Source: Casp-actino8 sp044355095 (GTDB lineage: Bacteria; Actinomycetota; Acidimicrobiia; Acidimicrobiales; Ilumatobacteraceae). From it: a stretch of 27,159 bases of DNA. The notes under the pieces were generated by a model, which made no database searches, was not told the DNA's origin, and saw nothing but the letters and a program-made list of their open reading frames with translations. The DNA lies in the NCBI GenBank assembly GCA_044355095.1, contig JBIKYT010000028.1, positions 1-27,159 on the forward strand, written 5' to 3'. The translations under genes were made by a program, and so were the position numbers. This document shows positions 14,537-22,711 of this stretch, piece by piece (the stretch's first letter is position 1; each line of letters opens with the position of its first letter).

Positions 14537-15214
14537 ATGCTCGCTGACATCGCCGCAACTGATCAGGGTGCCTTTCTTGTCGTTGCGGTCCTCGGCACAA
14601 TCGCCTTCGCAACTTCTGGTGTACTAGCTGCGGCCGAAACTGAACTTGATTGGCTCGGCGCAACAGTTCTTGCCGTTGTTGTTGCAATCGGTGGCGGAAC
14701 CATTCGCGATATTTTGATCGGCAATTTCCCAGTCACCTGGGTCAACGACGAGTGGCCAGTCATCGTTGCGCTCTGCACCGTCGCTCTTGGACTCATCGTG
14801 TTGCGCTTACCTTTTCATATAGATCCGCGTCGGCAACTTTGGTATCTAGCAAGCGACGCAGTCGGGCTTGGTGCGTTTGTTGTGCTCGGAACCTCGATAG
14901 CAATTGAAAATGGAACCTCTTCATTCATCGCCATCTTTGTGGGCGTCATCACCGGAGTTGGCGGCGGAGTGATCCGAGATGTTTTCACCGGACGAACTCC
15001 CATGGTTTTTGTTGGGCAGGTATATGCCGTGGCGGGACTACTTGGAGCGGTCGTTCATGTGGCATTGCGACACACCGATGTCTCCGACGGTGTTCGCGTT
15101 TGGGTACCAGTTGTCATCGTCGTCGCCATTCGAGCTATCGCCATTCGCCTCGATCTGCATCTACCGCGCACCGGCCGAAAACAAGTATCAGCCTCAAAAA
15201 AGCAATCAAATTAA
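14537..15214 (+). CDS. TRIC/UPF0126 family membrane protein (cation channel-like)
   Basis: 225 aa. Two homologous halves of three membrane segments each, plus a seventh, carry the family signature twice: GGGTIRDILIG and GGGVIRDVFTG, with the charged Arg-Asp inside the membrane. Bacterial members are homologous to the TRIC monovalent cation channels; the physiological role of the YicG-type proteins remains poorly known. The ATG at 14537 is chosen over the TTG at 14531. The C-terminus is basic and cytoplasmic-looking (RTGRKQ, SKKQSN). Its TAA overlaps the stop of the convergent malic enzyme gene within TTAA (15211-15214), so no terminator lies between them. Confidence 0.88.
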   Translation: MLADIAATDQGAFLVVAVLGTIAFATSGVLAAAETELDWLGATVLAVVVAIGGGTIRDILIGNFPVTWVNDEWPVIVALCTVALGLIVLRLPFHIDPRRQLWYLASDAVGLGAFVVLGTSIAIENGTSSFIAIFVGVITGVGGGVIRDVFTGRTPMVFVGQVYAVAGLLGAVVHVALRHTDVSDGVRVWVPVVIVVAIRAIAIRLDLHLPRTGRKQVSASKKQSN

Positions 15215-16617
15215 CGCTTGCGAATCACACCGTCAGCAACTGCAGCAGCAGCCACTGCGGGAGCAACGCGCTCAACGATTGTTCGGTCGAACACTGATGG
15301 CACCACAAACTCGGGCTTCAACTGTGCATCGGTGACCGACTCGGCGATTGCGATTGCTGCAGCCAACTTCATACCTTCGGTGATGTCGGTGGCATGAGCG
15401 TCAAGAGCTCCTCGGAAAATTCCCGGGAAGGCCAAAACATTGTTGATTTGGTTCGGGTAGTCACTGCGACCAGTAGCCATCACCGCAGCCAGACCGTCGG
15501 CCTGTTCGGGACGGATCTCGGGATTCGGGTTCGCCATTGCAAAAACAATGGGATCCTTAGCCATTGAACGAATATCGGCAGCAGTAATCAGGTCAGGTCC
15601 GCTCACGCCAACAAAGACGTCCGAGCCCTTCATAATGTCGCTAATCGATCCCATGCGGCGCGAGCGGTTGGTGTTATTGGCAAACCATTCTTTAGCCGAG
15701 TTCATCTCACTTCGTCCCGTATAGATGGCACCGACGCGGTCGCAACCGATGACATCACCCACACCAGCATTCAACAAAATCTTGCCGATCGCAACACCAG
15801 CAGCGCCAACTCCAGCGATCACCACGGTGAGGTCTTCCATTTTCTTGCCGGTGATTTTCAACGAATTCCACAGTGCCGCCAAGGTCACGACTGCTGTGCC
15901 GTGCTGGTCATCGTGAAAGACCGGAATGTCAAGGCTGGCACGGAGGCGCTCTTCAATTTCAAAACACTCCGGTGCCTTGATGTCTTCAAGGTTGATTCCG
16001 CCAAAGGTCGGAGCGATGCGCTGCACGAAGTCAACAACTTCATCGGCGGTGCGGGCATTAATACAAATCGGGAAACCGTCGACTCCACCGAACTCCTTGA
16101 AAAGAAGTGCTTTACCTTCCATGACGGGCATTGCGCCTTCGGGACCAATGTCGCCGAGACCAAGCACTGCGGTTCCGTTGCTGACGATGGCGACGGTGTT
16201 CTTGCGAATGGTGTATTCGTGCGACAAGCCTGGATCATTCTCAATCGCGGTACAAACACGAGCAACGCCAGGCGTGTACGCCATCGACAAATCATCTCTG
16301 TCATTAACTGGCGCAGTTGAAAGAACTTCAATCTTGCCGGCCTCGTGCATCTTGAATGTACGGTCCCACCAGTCGAGCAAAGTAACGCCCGAGAGCTTGC
16401 GCACTGCATCAACGACACGACCCTGATGTTCTTCATCGCGACAGTGAACAACCACACTGCGACGAAGAATCGGACCGCGAACGTCAAATCCGTCGAGGGC
16501 ACCAATGTTGCCTCCGACTTCTCCGATTGCTGTGCAGAGCCGACCCAACGTGCCCGGGACATTGTCAAGCTGGCAATCAAGTGCGATAGAGAAGGCGGCG
16601 TTCGGTTTAGTAGTCAC
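15211..16617 (-). CDS. Malic enzyme with N-terminal ACT domain
   Basis: 468 aa from the GTG at 16617. It catalyses oxidative decarboxylation of malate to pyruvate. Residues 8-80 are an ACT-type regulatory domain (DNVPGTLGRLCTAIGEVGGNIGALD), likely sensing a small effector such as an amino acid. The catalytic part shows AYTPGVA (Tyr114), NGTAVLGLGDIGPEGAMPVMEGK (Lys169), metal ligands in LEDIKAPECFEIEE and HDDQHGTAVV, the dinucleotide fold VIAGVGAAGVAIGKI, and ANPNPEI. Cofactor preference cannot be read safely. The frame continues upstream to a GTG at 16695, but residues before VTTKPN do not look like family sequence, so the internal GTG is chosen; no strong ribosome binding site precedes it. 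It is divergent from the lipoprotein gene at 16750. Confidence 0.93.
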   Translation of the reverse strand: MTTKPNAAFSIALDCQLDNVPGTLGRLCTAIGEVGGNIGALDGFDVRGPILRRSVVVHCRDEEHQGRVVDAVRKLSGVTLLDWWDRTFKMHEAGKIEVLSTAPVNDRDDLSMAYTPGVARVCTAIENDPGLSHEYTIRKNTVAIVSNGTAVLGLGDIGPEGAMPVMEGKALLFKEFGGVDGFPICINARTADEVVDFVQRIAPTFGGINLEDIKAPECFEIEERLRASLDIPVFHDDQHGTAVVTLAALWNSLKITGKKMEDLTVVIAGVGAAGVAIGKILLNAGVGDVIGCDRVGAIYTGRSEMNSAKEWFANNTNRSRRMGSISDIMKGSDVFVGVSGPDLITAADIRSMAKDPIVFAMANPNPEIRPEQADGLAAVMATGRSDYPNQINNVLAFPGIFRGALDAHATDITEGMKLAAAIAIAESVTDAQLKPEFVVPSVFDRTIVERVAPAVAAAAVADGVIRKR

Positions 16618-16749
16618 AAGTGTTAAACGATAGAACACTGCCCACCAAATCTCTGTCTTTTGGCATATAAATCGTGCTCCTAACCGTAAATTCACTCAAA
16701 CATGGCGAAAACAACCCCGCCTGACTGAACCAATTCATACGATGATCGC
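16618..16749. promoter_or_regulatory. Divergent promoter region between malic enzyme and lipoprotein genes
   Basis: On the plus strand, TACGAT (16738-16743) lies 6 nt before the ATG at 16750, the spacing of a leaderless transcript. On the minus strand, AGGAG (16678-16682) stands 10 nt before an ATG at 16666. That ATG opens a 19-codon frame (MPKDRDLVGSVLSFNTCDY) ending at 16607, overlapping the malic enzyme start. It could be a leader peptide, or the AT-rich TTTATA there may simply be a -10 box. Confidence 0.4.
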
Positions 16750-17469
16750 ATGAGCAGATTTCCCAAGTTTTTCCTCGGTTTCGTCCTGTGCAGTCCGGTC
16801 ATTCTCATCGCCTGCGGGAGCGACAGCAGTTCATCTGGGGCGCAACTCACCGACGAACAGTTTTGCGCCAAAGTCGCCGACATGGACGATCTTGAAAATT
16901 TTGACGCCACTGCGATCGCGGCAATGAATGAACTGATTGATTCCGCTCCCAATGATGAACTGCGCGATGCGCTGAAAGTCCTAGTTCCGGTGCTGACCGA
17001 AATGGAAAGTGTCGACGAAAACGATCCTGAAGCCATGAGCAAAGTGATGGAGATCATTATGGATCCCAAGGTCACAGAGGCCGGCGAGGTCATTGAGAAA
17101 TACAGCACCGAAGTCTGTGGCATTACCGACGAGAGCACCGTTGGAACGGGATCAATCACCATGGGTTCCACCGGCAACATATTCGATGATGTGGACCTGG
17201 ACGAAATTCAAAATTATGTTCTCTCCGAAGCATCTCAGTATTTCGTCGGTGGTGAGATTGGTTCAAATGGCATGGAGGCCAGCGACGGGTACACCACGTA
17301 TACGATGGATTTTGTTGACGCCGTTGAACTTGGCGCAGTAGCAATATGCGAAACCATCGCCGAGGGCCTCAGCATGGCAACGACGGACCCTTCTGTTGTC
17401 ATCATTGTCCAAGACAACGGAACCGACGTTGCAATTCGTGAAATTGACAGCGATTGCGTCGAACTTTAG
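16750..17469 (+). CDS. Putative lipoprotein of unknown function
   Basis: 239 aa. The N-terminus is a lipoprotein signal with lipobox LIAC (Cys22), followed by a Ser-rich linker. The mature part is acidic and mostly helical in its first half (DEQFCAKVADMDDLENFDATAIAAMNEL). It resembles small extracytoplasmic solute-sensing or scaffold lipoproteins of actinobacteria, but I recognise no family. The second half (after GSTGNIFDDVDLDE) may be a separate domain with a strand-rich end. The ATG at 16750 sits 6 nt after a -10-like TACGAT, suggesting leaderless translation. The next gene starts 28 bp downstream and is probably co-transcribed. Confidence 0.75.
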   Translation: MSRFPKFFLGFVLCSPVILIACGSDSSSSGAQLTDEQFCAKVADMDDLENFDATAIAAMNELIDSAPNDELRDALKVLVPVLTEMESVDENDPEAMSKVMEIIMDPKVTEAGEVIEKYSTEVCGITDESTVGTGSITMGSTGNIFDDVDLDEIQNYVLSEASQYFVGGEIGSNGMEASDGYTTYTMDFVDAVELGAVAICETIAEGLSMATTDPSVVIIVQDNGTDVAIREIDSDCVEL

Positions 17470-17497
17470 ATCAGACGAAATTTAGACAGGATCTCAG

Positions 17498-17995
17498 ATG
17501 ACGTATGGTGATCTCGTGAATTGTTCCGAGATCCCCATCGCTCATACACCTCCAGGCGGTTATGGTGCTTCGTTTCCACCGCTCATACTTGGCAACTGCA
17601 CCGAACCTCTAGTTGATGGCGCTCCCGACTTGCGCGGTGTTTGGAAAGTCATCGCCGCAACACGTGGTGGTGAACCCGTTGCTAGTGATGATCGCTTGAT
17701 GTCGTACACCGAACGGATTGAGCAATGCGGTAATCGCATCGTCGATTGCGGCGGTGGAACTATTGCCGATGCTCGCGCCGATGGCACTGAAGAAAATGGC
17801 GTGCACGATGTTTCAGTCTTTGATTACACAACACCGATTCATGTTGTCGCTTCATACGAAGACGAAGTGTTTGTCTTGCGACCAGTCGGGTTACCAGGAA
17901 TTCAAGTCACCCGTCACCTCAATGAAAACGGCCACATGATCTGGACTCGACCCGATATGGGCGGAATTGTTGTCACTCTCGAAAGAGTGATCTAA
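17498..17995 (+). CDS. Hypothetical protein, possibly lipocalin-like
   Basis: 165 aa, no signal peptide or membrane segment. The N-terminus is Pro/Gly-rich with Cys residues (NCSE, LGNCTEP). After it, DLRGVWKVIAATRGGEP opens a strand-rich region with ERIEQCGNRIVDCGGG and a late run of short strands (VFVLRPVGLPGIQVTR, HMIWTRPDMGGIVVTLERV). The DLRGVW opening and strand pattern recall lipocalin-like or DUF1579-like small barrels, but the match is too weak for a call. AGGA stands about 10 nt before the ATG. It follows the lipoprotein gene by 28 bp on the same strand. Confidence 0.7.
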   Translation: MTYGDLVNCSEIPIAHTPPGGYGASFPPLILGNCTEPLVDGAPDLRGVWKVIAATRGGEPVASDDRLMSYTERIEQCGNRIVDCGGGTIADARADGTEENGVHDVSVFDYTTPIHVVASYEDEVFVLRPVGLPGIQVTRHLNENGHMIWTRPDMGGIVVTLERVI

Positions 17996-18074
17996 CCGTC
18001 CAAAAAACCTGGCCCGACCTCTCTAAAAATATGGTTTGAGTTACAGTGACTTTCTTATTGGAAGGTCAAGGTCT

Positions 18075-19433
18075 ATGAAACATAAAATTGCTTCAGGGTT
18101 CAAACCGACACTTTTCTTGCTCAGTCTTTTCTTGGGCCTTTTCGCTTTTGGCGGGTCACCAGCCTTGGCCCACAATGCCTTTGACAGCAGTTCACCATTT
18201 GATGGCGAAACCGTTGAGAGTCCTCCAGCCCAATGGAGCATTACTTTCACTAAATCGGTGCCACTTGAAACATTTTCGGGCGAGATCATCAACGGTGATG
18301 GAGTTCGTACACAACTTACAAACGCAGTTCACGGAGCATCCGACAACATTGTCGTAGCCACACTGCCGACAGCACTCTCCGGGGCGATCACAGCTCGCTG
18401 GAAGTTAGTCAGTTCAGATGGACACGTCGTTTCGGGTCGTGTCGCCTTCTCGGTCGGCGCAACGACGACTTCGACTTTGACGGCAGCGACGTCAAGTTCT
18501 TCAGCACCAGAAACGACGGTTGACGCCGTCACAGAGTTCAACAATGCCACTTCGGTTCCCGAAACTGTCCGCTGGTCGCTCAGGATGCTTGGCTACCTCG
18601 CAATCATTTTTCTTGGAGGATTAATCTTTGCAGAGATATTTCTGGCCGAAGGAGCGATGGCCGCAGTGACTGGTCGACGCCTGCTGCTGATGTCATCAGC
18701 AGCGATAACAGTCGTGCCGATTCTTCAAGGCTGGATTTTTCTCGCCGACGTTAATGGTTACTCATTTTTCAAGGCTCCCTTAGATACTTTCGACCTGTTC
18801 AGTTCGACGCCCGGGTCCATGATATTTACACGAGCATTGACGGGCGCAGCAATTTCGTATGCAGCGGTTGTCGCTTGGCCTCAAATAACGAACACCATCA
18901 AAGAACGTCAGGCCATCGGATTGATCGGTGTGTACCTCGTTACCTTGGCGTATACCAGTCACTCTCGTTCTCAAGCGCTCCCCCTTCTCGGAATTCCAGT
19001 TGACGTATTGCATGTCGCGGCCTCTGCTGTTTGGCTTGGAGGTCTGGCCGTCATTGCACTGACTGTGATTCCACTTGTTGATCCGAAGAATGCATTGCTG
19101 ACATACACCCGTTACGGTCGCTACGCCCAATATGCAGTGATTACTATCGTGGTCACCGGCGTCATTCAGACTCTTCGACTTCATGGGGTCAGCCTCTCGT
19201 CGCTCTTTGGCGAACGACACGGACAGATACTTCTTCTCAAAATTGTCGCAGTTGGTCTCGTGCTCAAAGTCGGCGACATCAATCGCCGAAGGCTTTTAAA
19301 GAATCTGCCGACTGAAGAGTCGTCAATGACAAAACGATCTACTTTGCTGTTGCGCGCCAGTTACACCGAATTGGTTTGCGGCCTCCTTGTACTCGTGTTG
19401 ACATCGGCACTCGTGACGTCGTCATTCAATTAG
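18075..19433 (+). CDS. CopC-CopD fusion, copper resistance/uptake membrane protein
   Basis: 452 aa. A signal peptide ends at ALA, so the mature protein would begin with His33, which in CopC is a copper(II) ligand. The CopC beta-barrel runs to about residue 130 and keeps the second ligand pair in SSDGHVVSG (Asp115, His117). A Ser/Thr/Ala linker leads to a CopD domain (about 165-450) with some eight membrane segments and motifs such as HSRSQALPLLGIPVDVLHVAASAVWLGG. YcnJ-like fusions of this type are linked to copper import or tolerance. The ATG at 18075, with AAGG upstream, is preferred over a TTG 39 bp earlier. A DUF305 lipoprotein gene follows after 31 bp, supporting a copper-handling operon. 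No CsoR- or CueR-type operator was recognised. Confidence 0.9.
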   Translation: MKHKIASGFKPTLFLLSLFLGLFAFGGSPALAHNAFDSSSPFDGETVESPPAQWSITFTKSVPLETFSGEIINGDGVRTQLTNAVHGASDNIVVATLPTALSGAITARWKLVSSDGHVVSGRVAFSVGATTTSTLTAATSSSSAPETTVDAVTEFNNATSVPETVRWSLRMLGYLAIIFLGGLIFAEIFLAEGAMAAVTGRRLLLMSSAAITVVPILQGWIFLADVNGYSFFKAPLDTFDLFSSTPGSMIFTRALTGAAISYAAVVAWPQITNTIKERQAIGLIGVYLVTLAYTSHSRSQALPLLGIPVDVLHVAASAVWLGGLAVIALTVIPLVDPKNALLTYTRYGRYAQYAVITIVVTGVIQTLRLHGVSLSSLFGERHGQILLLKIVAVGLVLKVGDINRRRLLKNLPTEESSMTKRSTLLLRASYTELVCGLLVLVLTSALVTSSFN

Positions 19434-19464
19434 TCATTCCAACAACCGAGATAAGGAGATAGAA

Positions 19465-20058
19465 ATGTTCCGCACAAATCATCTGCCCAAACTTTTCATT
19501 GCTGGACTACTTTTGCTCACCGCTTGTGGCGGCGAGTCCCACAACATGTCCGATATGTCAACAGATTCAATTGGAACGAACGCGACAAGTTCTGAAAGTA
19601 GTTTCAACGAAGCGGACGTTATGTTTGCTCAAATGATGATCCCCCACCATGAACAAGCCATCGAGCTCGCCGACATGGCCCTTGATCCAACACTGATGGC
19701 CAGCGAACAAGTGAAAACTTTGGCATCACAAATCAAATCTGCTCAAGACCCCGAAATTGACTTGATGACCCAGTGGCTGACCGATTGGGATCAACCGCTC
19801 ATGGATATGTCAGAGGAACACGACATGTCGATGGATGGCATGTTGAGCGTTGATGAAATCGCTGCACTCGGTCAACTGATGGGCGAAGAATTTGATCGTG
19901 CATGGGCGACCGCGATGATTGCGCACCATAAAGGCGCGATCAAAATGGCCGAAACAGTCAAAGATGACGGACAGTCCACGCTTGTCCCAGACCTGGCGAA
20001 CTTGATCATGCAAGAACAGCAATCAGAAATTGCTGTACTTGAAACACTTCTCGACTAG
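19465..20058 (+). CDS. DUF305 lipoprotein, Met/His-rich, probable copper-binding
   Basis: 197 aa. Lipoprotein signal with lipobox LTAC (Cys21). The two DUF305 signatures are MIPHHEQAIELA (His61-62) and MIAHHKGAIKMA (His154-155). Between and before them are Met/His-rich stretches, SHNMSDMS and MDMSEEHDMSMDGM, typical of periplasmic copper(I)-binding segments. The gene has the strongest ribosome binding site of the window (AAGGAGA, 6 nt from the ATG) and lies 31 bp behind the CopC-CopD gene. A role in copper storage or delivery at the cell surface is a reasonable inference from context. It is a paralogue of the DUF305 gene at 11167-11715, which lacks the Met-rich part. Confidence 0.9.
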   Translation: MFRTNHLPKLFIAGLLLLTACGGESHNMSDMSTDSIGTNATSSESSFNEADVMFAQMMIPHHEQAIELADMALDPTLMASEQVKTLASQIKSAQDPEIDLMTQWLTDWDQPLMDMSEEHDMSMDGMLSVDEIAALGQLMGEEFDRAWATAMIAHHKGAIKMAETVKDDGQSTLVPDLANLIMQEQQSEIAVLETLLD

Positions 20059-20095
20059 AAGGCGTACGTCAGTCTTGAACAAGTGATGAGCCTCG

Positions 20096-20914
20096 CTAAA
20101 TATCGAGGCAATCCTCATTCACGCTGAGTTGCCACCGTGGTTCACGTCGTTCCAAAAATGCGTTAACGCCCTCACGTGAATCGGATTTGCCCATTAAGTG
20201 CACATGCAATTCGCTTTCGGCTTGATTCATCTGCTCCGATGTCATTGAGTACGACTCCCACAACAATCGTTTACTCAACGCGACCGAAACAGGTGCCGTA
20301 TTCACGGCAATGTCGTGCGCAACTTCCAAGGCATGAGGCAATACTTCATCGTTTGCTAAAACCTTCGAGGCAATACCCAACTCAACTGCCTCGGCCCCAT
20401 CGAAAGTTCGTCCCGTCAGCAAAATGTCGGCCGCCTTGGCAAGACCAACCAGACGCGGCAACACCCAATGACTCATCGCATCAGGCAGGATCCCCCGGCG
20501 CACTTGCACGACTCCATACTTCGCATCACGAGCAATGAAGCGGAGATCGCATTGCAGAGCAAGCGTGAGCCCAATTCCGATGGCATGACCGTTGATTGCG
20601 GCGATAACTGGTTTACGTATCTTCCAAGCCGGCGGATTAATCGGGTTTGACGTGAACTCTGAATCGTCGGCACGTTCAAAAACTTCGGAGCCACGAGAAA
20701 AATCGGCGCCAGCACAGAAGACTGGTGGAGTACCCGTCACAACGACCACGCGAACAGCGTCGTTCGAGTCGGCTAATTGATACAGACTGCTGAGGGCCTT
20801 CCCCATCGCTGAACTAAACGTATTGCGGGTTTCAGGCCGATTCAGAGTTGCTATCAGAATGCCATCGTCACGGAGTTCGGCCAACAGATCTGTCGTACCC
20901 GTCTCTAACTTCAC
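20096..20914 (-). CDS. Enoyl-CoA hydratase/isomerase (crotonase) family protein
   Basis: 272 aa, normal family length. The oxyanion-hole motifs are present: VFCAGADF (66-72) and INGHAIGIGLTLALQCD (108-123). The positions that carry catalytic glutamates in classical enoyl-CoA hydratase do not: VVQVRRGILPDAMSH has Gln where PE is usual, and no Glu follows in the second position. The protein is therefore probably not an ordinary hydratase and may act as isomerase, hydrolase or decarboxylase on an acyl-CoA. The GTG start at 20914 overlaps the stop of the acyl-CoA synthetase gene (GTGA), so the two are translationally coupled and likely act on the same CoA thioester. Confidence 0.88.
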   Translation of the reverse strand: MKLETGTTDLLAELRDDGILIATLNRPETRNTFSSAMGKALSSLYQLADSNDAVRVVVVTGTPPVFCAGADFSRGSEVFERADDSEFTSNPINPPAWKIRKPVIAAINGHAIGIGLTLALQCDLRFIARDAKYGVVQVRRGILPDAMSHWVLPRLVGLAKAADILLTGRTFDGAEAVELGIASKVLANDEVLPHALEVAHDIAVNTAPVSVALSKRLLWESYSMTSEQMNQAESELHVHLMGKSDSREGVNAFLERREPRWQLSVNEDCLDI

Positions 20915-22626
20915 TCGCCAGTGAGTTCTTTCTTCAGTTCGCGCTTCAAGAATTTGCCGCTGGCATTACGCGGAATCGGCTCATCGCGGAACCAGATCTT
21001 GGTCGGAATCTTGTGCTTGGCAATCGTGCCCGACAAGAAATCTTGAAGTTCTTTCTCAGTGAGCGAACGGCCGGGTCGTAGCACAATCACTGCCGCAACT
21101 TCTTCGCCGAGTCGCTCTTCGGGAATTCCGAAGACACAAGCCTCGGCAATTGCGTCATGGTTGTAGATCGCAGTTTCAACTTCGCTGCAATACACATTTT
21201 CACCGCCACGAATCACCATGTCCTTGGCACGGTCAACGATGTACACAAACCCATCTTCGTCGATACGTGCGATGTCACCAGTGTTCAACCAACCATCGCG
21301 GATACTGTCAGCGGTTGCTTCTTCTCGGTTGAGATAGCCCTTGATAACGATTGAGCCTCTAACGCATAAGACACCCACTGTGTTTGGCCCGGCCGGCAAA
21401 TCATTTCCGTCTTCATCAACCAATTTGCCTTCGAGTGTTGGTACAAGTGGACCACATGATTCGGGCTTAGCAATAAACAAACGAGCCGCGTTAGCCGTAA
21501 TGATTCCGTGAGTTTCGGTCATTCCGTAACCAGTTGACGGCTGTCCACCCTTGAGCGCACCAGCAATCTTGTGAACGAGGTCAGGCTGCAAGGCTGCACC
21601 GCCACCACCCATTCCTTGAACCGAAGATGTATCTCGAGTGTTCCAGTCGGGGTGCAACAACATTTCGCGACTCATCGTCGGTACGCCAGAGAAGCTGGTG
21701 ACTCGTTCGCGTTCAATCAACTCAAGGGCACGACCGGGCTCCCACTTGTACATCAAAACAACTTTGGCGCCACTTGCCGTAGCCGCATGCAAAATGCAGT
21801 TACAGGCGGTCACATGGAACAAAGGAGTCGGCGCCATGAAACATGGCGGGTACGCCTGCGCAGGTGCCGCAGTTGGTGCCGGCACATCGCCCGCTGCAAT
21901 GGCTTTCTGCTCAGCCATTGCTGACGCCATGTTCATCGCAACAAGGTTCAAAATGTTGGCGACTGAACCACGGTGCGTGAGTTGGGCCCCCTTGGGGAAA
22001 CCAGTGGTGCCCGAGGTGTAGAAGATCGTCGCGTCATCATCCTGATCAAATTCGATATTTGGCAAAACTCCGGGGTCGGCAGTGGCCATGACATCAGTCC
22101 AACGCGCTCCACCTGCGGGCAATGCACGATCGGTGCGCACCGAAATGACATGCATCTTCGGCGTGCTAGCGATTTGACTCAAACGCTCTAAACGCTCGTC
22201 ATCAACAATCAATACTCCGGGCTGACTGTCGTTGAGCGCGTACTCCATTTCGGATGGAGTCCACCACGCATTCATACCAACAGCGGCAGCACCGATCGAA
22301 ACGGTGGCCCAGTAGCCCACAACCCATTCGGGGTAGTTGCGCATCGACAATGCGACTCGGCTGTGACGACCAATTCCTTGGCTCACCAAGTACTGGGCCA
22401 GCTTGCGCACCTGCGCATGAATTTCGGCGTAGGAGTAACGCTCGTCTTCATAGACGATGTAGTCCTTGTCGGCGTGAAGAGCAGTGGCTTCCCACATCAC
22501 CCGCATATTGGGCGGAGCGGTGGTGTACACCTTGACGGGGATTCCCCGTACTTCGGCGATTGAGGTCGCCAAAGGCGATCCGGGGGCATCAAGTTCGGCA
22601 CGGGCGGCTAGGTAATGGTGAATCAC
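20911..22626 (-). CDS. Acyl-CoA synthetase (AMP-binding, class I adenylate-forming)
   Basis: 571 aa. It activates a carboxylic acid with ATP and CoA through an acyl-AMP intermediate. All core motifs are seen: P-loop YTSGTTGFPKG (203-213), STGYGMTETHG (364-374), WLNTGDIARIDEDG (Asp451) with DRAKDMVIRGGENVY, and catalytic Lys558 in NASGKFLKREL. The start is GTG at 22626; Shine-Dalgarno support is weak. It is the first gene of a pair with the crotonase-like gene and divergent from the oxygenase gene at 22712. The substrate is unknown; an acid or fatty acid catabolic role fits the neighbourhood. Confidence 0.93.
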   Translation of the reverse strand: MIHHYLAARAELDAPGSPLATSIAEVRGIPVKVYTTAPPNMRVMWEATALHADKDYIVYEDERYSYAEIHAQVRKLAQYLVSQGIGRHSRVALSMRNYPEWVVGYWATVSIGAAAVGMNAWWTPSEMEYALNDSQPGVLIVDDERLERLSQIASTPKMHVISVRTDRALPAGGARWTDVMATADPGVLPNIEFDQDDDATIFYTSGTTGFPKGAQLTHRGSVANILNLVAMNMASAMAEQKAIAAGDVPAPTAAPAQAYPPCFMAPTPLFHVTACNCILHAATASGAKVVLMYKWEPGRALELIERERVTSFSGVPTMSREMLLHPDWNTRDTSSVQGMGGGGAALQPDLVHKIAGALKGGQPSTGYGMTETHGIITANAARLFIAKPESCGPLVPTLEGKLVDEDGNDLPAGPNTVGVLCVRGSIVIKGYLNREEATADSIRDGWLNTGDIARIDEDGFVYIVDRAKDMVIRGGENVYCSEVETAIYNHDAIAEACVFGIPEERLGEEVAAVIVLRPGRSLTEKELQDFLSGTIAKHKIPTKIWFRDEPIPRNASGKFLKRELKKELTGE

Positions 22627-22711
22627 GTCACCATCATTACCGATAAAGGGTCGGGTTCGCTATCCCCAGAACACCATTTCCCATGAGTGGTCGTTTGTGC
22701 CAACATGACAT

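Noticed and set aside
20090..20109. Hairpin GCCTCG...CGAGGC between the DUF305 and crotonase-like genes
   Set aside because: The stem is 6 bp without a T run and lies partly in the coding end of the crotonase-like gene; too weak to call a terminator.
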